64,000 bases of DNA from NCBI GenBank assembly GCA_026874595.1, contig CM049308.1, forward strand, positions 51,468,624 to 51,532,623, read 5' to 3'. The translations under genes were made by a program, and so were the position numbers. Shown one piece after another: positions 59,390-64,000 of this stretch (its first letter is position 1; every line of letters starts with the position of its first letter). Below the pieces are notes generated by a model. That model saw nothing but the letters and a program-made list of their open reading frames with translations, was not told the DNA's origin and did no database searches. The stretch comes from Sipunculus nudus. Lineage: Eukaryota; Annelida; Sipuncula; Golfingiida; Sipunculidae.

Positions 59390-61486
59390 TTTTTTTTTTT
59401 TTTTTTTTTACAATATTTATTCAAAAAGATGATACACACGTACATATACATACATGGCATAACAAAATAAGCGATATACATAAATTAGTACAGGTACAGA
59501 CAAAAGTGCATATTTTAGTCTTTCATATTCTTCTGAATGTAATGTTTGTTAAGAATAAAGGAAAATGTTTGTTAAGAACAGTTCATCAACACCCTCCGCT
59601 TGTTCACCAATACCTTTCTAAATGACAAATAGAGTACACATGAAAGTGAGCTCTTTACATGAAACATATGCACTTAAAAAAAATAAAATAAAAAAATTAA
59701 CACTAGAACAAGACACATACATCGTGGTTAGAATTACGTTGAGATTATGTCCATAATTTGTGACCATTTTTCCATATGTACATTCAGTTTTCCCTTCCTG
59801 AAGGCCAAGAGATATTCGATGTTATACACCTCTTTTAGCTTGAACTTTACAATTTCTAACAAATTAGGGTTATCAGTTTCCCTTTTAAGGAATACTACGT
59901 ATTTGAAAATGAGAAAAATTGTATTATTAAGCCTACTGTAACTACTATTGGCAACTGACCATACATAATATTTGATTTCGTAAACTCCGGTAAAATATAG
60001 CCTGTACTTTCAATCCACTTTTTCAACCTGATATAAAGGTTTTTTGTTGTATGACAATAATAGAACAGATGACTTACTGACTCATTATAAATAAAACAAT
60101 AACTACATCTTGGGCTGTTTATCAATTTCCATCTAAAAAGATTCTTATTTACAGGAAGATAATTGTTAATAATCTTAAATTGAAATTCACGTAGGTAAGT
60201 ATCAAGAGTACATTGATAGACATTTTCATAAACATTGTGCCAATTGCTATATCCGATATCACCAAGTATAGTGCTATTTGTCGGTACCTGATAAATTGTA
60301 TTGATAAGTGCCTTGTACACCGAACGACTGTTCAGTTTTGACAAATCTAAAATATTATCAGGCACCATATCTGAAACAAGTCCATCTTTTATTTTTTTTT
60401 TTCCATTCCTTCGGTATTGCACTAATAAGGCTGTTCCATTGAAGACACAATAAATCCTTTCGAGTAACTGAATAATCCTTAACAATTTGTTCCACTGTTT
60501 TAAAGTTACTATCACAATCTAACATGTCATTAATATATTGAACATTCATTTTAAATAGAGTAGGATTTAACACAGAATACCCATCAATCAATATGTTTCG
60601 ATTATTCCAAATAAATTGACATCTGACATCCTTCTCTATTAATGTACATTTCCAATATAAAATCCATTTCTTAAAGCAAGATATATAAAATGGTGCACAA
60701 TCCTTTGAAAGACAGTTGATATCAAAGTCTTTATGAATGCATTGTAATCCACCTACATTACTACACATTGCATTCAAGAGAATTTTAACAGTTCCATTAA
60801 ACTTGTTTAATAAATTAACTTCCCAAATTACTCGTTGGGTCTTGTATCTCATCTCTATGTTTGGTAATTTTAATCCTCCATCTTCATACATACCCACTGC
60901 TGTTCTAAATTTCACCTTAGCTCGTTTGTTTTTCCAAGTGAATCTGTTAATTATTTCTTGAACCTCTTGCATAAATCCCTTTGGGGGGTCGAGCATATTC
61001 ATAATATACAGTATTTTAAAAACTGCTAATGATCTTACTACCTCTTATCTGCCATATATAGTTAATTGTCTTCCTCTCCACAGATTTAGAAGATTCTTCA
61101 AATTTGACAAAGCCCTATAAAAATTAAGCTCATATGATAATTTATCATTATATGTAAAGTGCACCCCTAATATCTTCATAGAACTATTAACTAAATTTAT
61201 CCAGTTTAAATTAAATGGATCATCTGCTTTGTTTTTCCATTTGCCAATCCATGACACTTCCGATTTCCCCACATTCATCTTCAGTGATGAAAATCTAGCA
61301 TATATATCAAAAATGGTCATGACTCTTCGCAGTGAATTTAAATCCTTTAAAAACAGAGTAATATCATCCGCATACATACACATTTTTATTTCTATATTCT
61401 TTATCTTTATTCCTTTTACCTCCATATTACATCGGATTAAGGCTCCTAAAATTTCTACAATTTCTACAATTTCTACAAGAAATTTT
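59390..61486 (-). mobile_element. 5'-truncated LINE insertion (minus strand) with 10-bp target duplication
   Basis: GGGCGGAGTT occurs at 59380-59389 and 61487-61496. The insertion begins on the plus strand with about 20 T, the poly(A) tail of a minus-strand copy, with AATAAA just inside. Its 5' end stops within the reverse transcriptase just before the catalytic motif, the usual result of incomplete reverse transcription. Confidence 0.92.
59734..61470 (-). pseudogene. LINE reverse transcriptase C-terminal half (L1/Tx1-like), inactivated
   Basis: Minus-strand translation gives KMCMYADDITLFLKDLNSLR (catalytic YADD), FSSLKMNVGKSEVSWIGKW and PFNLNWINLVNSSMKILGVH, then LNLWRGRQLTIYGR. After an in-frame TAA at about 61045 it continues MNMLDPPKGFMQEVQEIINR and FTWKNKRAKVKFRTA. 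An A-run near 60395 causes a frameshift. The C-terminus has the Cys-His cluster CSYC...ESVSHLFYYC. A last frameshift near 59940 precedes the stop at 59734. The blocks fit an L1/Tx1-like LINE; the damage suggests an old, dead copy. Confidence 0.85.
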
Positions 61487-61609
61487 GGGCGGAGTTATTA
61501 CTATAAAGCACCCCTTTATGATCTATATACCCACCCGGTTCGGAACACTAGATGAAACCACAGCAAGCTGAGAAACTGACATGATTTCTGTCATTTTATA
61601 GTCTAAATA

Positions 61610-62430
61610 ATAGAGAAAAATCGTAAAAATTAGAAAATTACAGCGCCACCAGTTTTCGGTACCGACAAAACTAGTGATGGTCAATATTCAAGGCAAAATT
61701 CATGACAATCCATATATTAATTAACAAGATACTGGAGGTTTTGTATCGAATTTTAATTAATCTAGGTGTGCGGGGGGGGGGGTACTTAGAAGCCCAATAG
61801 CTCGGAGGATATAAGTCGCAGTGACCTAATTGTATCCGCCAAAATAGAGTTTTATGGATACTATGTTTTGCGCGGGTTCTGCCGCCGCCGCCGCGTTCGT
61901 TTCCGTAGAAATCCTCTGAGACACTTTGACCGAGCATTCAGAAACCCGGCATAGTTGTTCCCTCACCTATGTAGTTCTGCGTAACAAAGACAGGTGGCGC
62001 AACCTGCAATCCTTTCTATGATACCAGCCCATATCTCAGGAGGGGTTCAATGTATTGAGCTTTAATTTTGCATGTACATAGATCTAGGTGGCGCAACCTA
62101 TAATACTTTTTGTGAAGCGTCCATATCTTTGCCTTTGCAATCTGTTCATCTTAGTGGTAGTACAATGTATTGGCCTGAAATTGTGCATATATACTAAGTA
62201 AAGATCTTGGACTACTCCATCTTGTTCTAAAGACTGGTTGCACCGTCTGCAATCGTTTTCCCCTGGCATTCATCCGTACATTTGCTTTTGGCGAAAATTG
62301 TTCATATCTGAGGAGTGGTTCAAGGTATCTGTCTGATATTTGGCATGTCAATCCATATTGGAAAGTTTTCACTTAAACCAGACAGGTGGCACAACCTACC
62401 TTCTTGTTTTCGTTGAATAAATTAATGCCC
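61610..62430. repeat. GGTGGCGC(C/A)ACC dispersed repeat with internal ~120-bp periodicity
   Basis: Landmarks ACAGCGCCACCAG (61640), GAGGATATAAGTCGCAGTGA (61805), the hairpin TATCCGCCAAAATAGAGTTT (61829), then GGTGGCGCAACCT at 61996, 62090 and 62386 with related spacing text (CATATCT..., GGCATGT...). Related to 48175-48720 and 63531-64000. Confidence 0.7.
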
Positions 62431-63339
62431 TTTCTCAGAGTTTTAATGGACTTCTTTCAGGAATGGTGTGATATACCACTCAATCCATCCCTCACTTCAC
62501 CCATACCACTCTGATTTCGGCGGATACACGTTTTCGCTTGTCGAATACCCGTTTTCTAGTTATGGTACGAATGAAATTTTTTTATTTACCTTTATGGATG
62601 TTCACTTAGATACTTCTAGAGTCAGCGGTTACGAGCTGTGCCTTGCTAACGGACGGTCATATGGATGACGGACAAAGCGTCATACCTATAGGCCAACTCA
62701 GTTGACTTCTAGTCAGCAGAGCTGACAAAATTAAGAAAAATTAGAGCAGCCAGTCCTTTAGAGCTTTTGACTAAGCAAATGCGAAATTTTAAGATTTTGG
62801 GCTGTTGATGTACGATCAATATTCACCCAATGTATCTATCACCATGGAGATATTGAAGAAGATCTGTCCAATGAGTTTTCAAAGCTGCTGCAGATAACTT
62901 TACAAAAATACTAATGTGGCAGCTGATTTTACCTGAAATACATACCTATACTAAGATATCTAAGTAATCGTTGCATGTTATGTTTCGAAATTTTTTATAA
63001 GTTTAAAAATCCTGGATAGCTCTTTCAGGAGTCCAAGGCTCGAAGTAGCATCAATATTTGCTTCATTTTAACGCTTTTTTTTTTGTTGTGTTGGTTGTAT
63101 ATTTACGACTGGTCAGTTGTCAACAAGACAAACGTAAACGAGTTTCGCATATGTGTGTGTGTGTTTGAAGCACTTATAAATACCAACATATCAACGTCTT
63201 GGCTGCAAAATAAAACATTTGTATTAACCCTCACCCTCCCCTAAACCTGCTAGGTCCATGAAACATGCGGACGCCTCAGACATTAGGTTATAATTGTATT
63301 CAAAGTGGCTTCCTTGGGCTGGTCAGGTTGACAAAAGTG
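62431..63339. other. Intergenic DNA, no gene recognised
   Basis: No exon or clear element. A (GT)n tract lies at about 63152-63163. Confidence 0.5.
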
Positions 63340-63529
63340 TTATTACATTACCGGCTAATTTTGTTTTACATAAACGGTTAGGGAACTTTGTAATATTTTC
63401 GGGTAATTTCATATTATATACGTTATCTGTTACATAATCGGCTGATTTTGTATAACGTTATCGGTTGGCATCACATTATCCGTTGATTTGTTATTACGTT
63501 ATCAGTGCGTGTTACATTATCGTTTTATT

Positions 63530-64000
63530 GTATCCGCCAAAACAGAGTTTTGCGGATACTAAGTTTTCAGCTGCACGCCGCCGCCGCGTAGGTGTCCGGA
63601 GAACTCCTCCGTAACTGCTGGGCGGAATTTTACGAAACCCGGGATTATGTTCGGGTCACATGTAAACTGCTGCGCCCCGATTTTGTTTTGACCTCTGACC
63701 TTTCCTCTGCGCTCTGCGTCCGTTTGTGCGTCTGTTTCCACACATAAACCCACATATCTCGGGAACCGTTTGACCGATCAGGAAAATTTTTTTGCACAAA
63801 TGCAGCCCTTGGAGAGCTTTATAACATACACAAAAAATGGTTGCGCCACCTGCAACCATGTTTGCAGTGTCCATCTGTTCGTCTGCCTTGGGTTAAAATC
63901 ACTCATATCTCTGCAGTGACTTGACTAATTCACCTGAAATTCGGCATGCGTAAACATCCTGGATAGCTTTTCTGATTTTATGACAGGTGGCGCCACCTAC
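63530..64000. repeat. Second copy of the ATCCGCC-hairpin / GGTGGCGC repeat, running off the window
   Basis: Begins with the hairpin TATCCGCCAAAACAGAGTTT...GCGGATA, then ACGCCGCCGCCGCG as in the copy at 61829-61895. It continues with TGCGCCACCTGCAACC and ends at the window edge in GGTGGCGCCACCTAC. It abuts the right arm of the 57952-63527 structure. Confidence 0.7.

Larger units (their letters stand above)
57952..63527. mobile_element. Large inverted-repeat structure with tandem-repeat TIRs (~5.6 kb)
   Basis: The left arm (57952-58250) starts TGTTACAACCAATAATGTAA. It consists of ~16-20 bp units such as AACCGATAATGTAAC. The right arm (63340-63527) is inverted and collinear, sharing CTGATAACGTAATAACAAAT, ACAAAGTTCC(A/C)TAACCGTT and TATACAAAATCA in the same order. 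About 85 bp expected at the right terminus is missing where a different repeat starts at about 63530. The interior holds GTGACCTTGACC repeats, a LINE insertion and GGTGGCGC repeats. Confidence 0.7.

Overview
The window reads as nuclear DNA of an animal, most likely a marine invertebrate and probably a bivalve mollusc. It is AT-rich, has GT-AG introns, about ten long (TA)n arrays, and dense dispersed repeats. These include GTGACCTTGACC-type blocks, GGTGGCGCCACC-type blocks and CAGGGGCGGATCCAGG elements, which I associate from memory with mollusc genomes; that part is inference. There is no bacterial or viral gene organisation.

The one gene I can reconstruct fully is a calcium-regulated NADPH oxidase of the NOX5 family, plus strand, start codon at 7717 and stop at 24048. 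It has twelve certain coding exons and one doubtful 27-nt microexon. The splice sites and phases I read give about 729 aa, or 738 aa with the microexon. The product has an EF-hand region, a six-helix ferric-reductase core with two bis-histidine haem pairs (H273/H287 and H361/H374), an FAD-binding HPFTISS motif and an NADPH-binding module. A TATA-like box, an ETS-like site and a strong splice donor at 7501 suggest a non-coding first exon just upstream.

The introns hold a decayed LINE reverse transcriptase (intron 3), a 0.9-kb minisatellite (intron 6), and a Penelope-like or hammerhead-like remnant followed by a 12-copy, ~57-bp minisatellite that runs almost to an exon (intron 7). About 200 bp past the stop is a 2.03-kb foldback element with a 5-bp target duplication. 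Beyond it, at 27908-28118, is a broken second copy of the last NOX5 intron and the first bases of the last exon.

From about 28 kb to the end the window is mostly mobile-element debris: a 535-bp MITE with a 9-bp target duplication; solo-LTR-like copies; a foldback element of CTGGGCC repeats; a LINE endonuclease remnant; an 11-copy, 95-bp satellite; a 1.9-kb long-TIR element nested in another repeat; a TCGC-rich foldback element; and a ~5.6-kb inverted-repeat structure (57952-63527) split by a 5'-truncated minus-strand LINE with a 10-bp target duplication. Three short stretches (30365-30719, 40601-40678, 53442-53638) look like promoters and/or first exons of genes whose other exons I could not find.

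The most unusual theme is the number of elements whose long terminal inverted repeats are themselves tandem arrays of 15-30 bp units. Two of them (24251-26283 and 57952-63527) share the terminus TGTTAC(G/A)ACC(C/A)ATAATGTAA and probably belong to one family.
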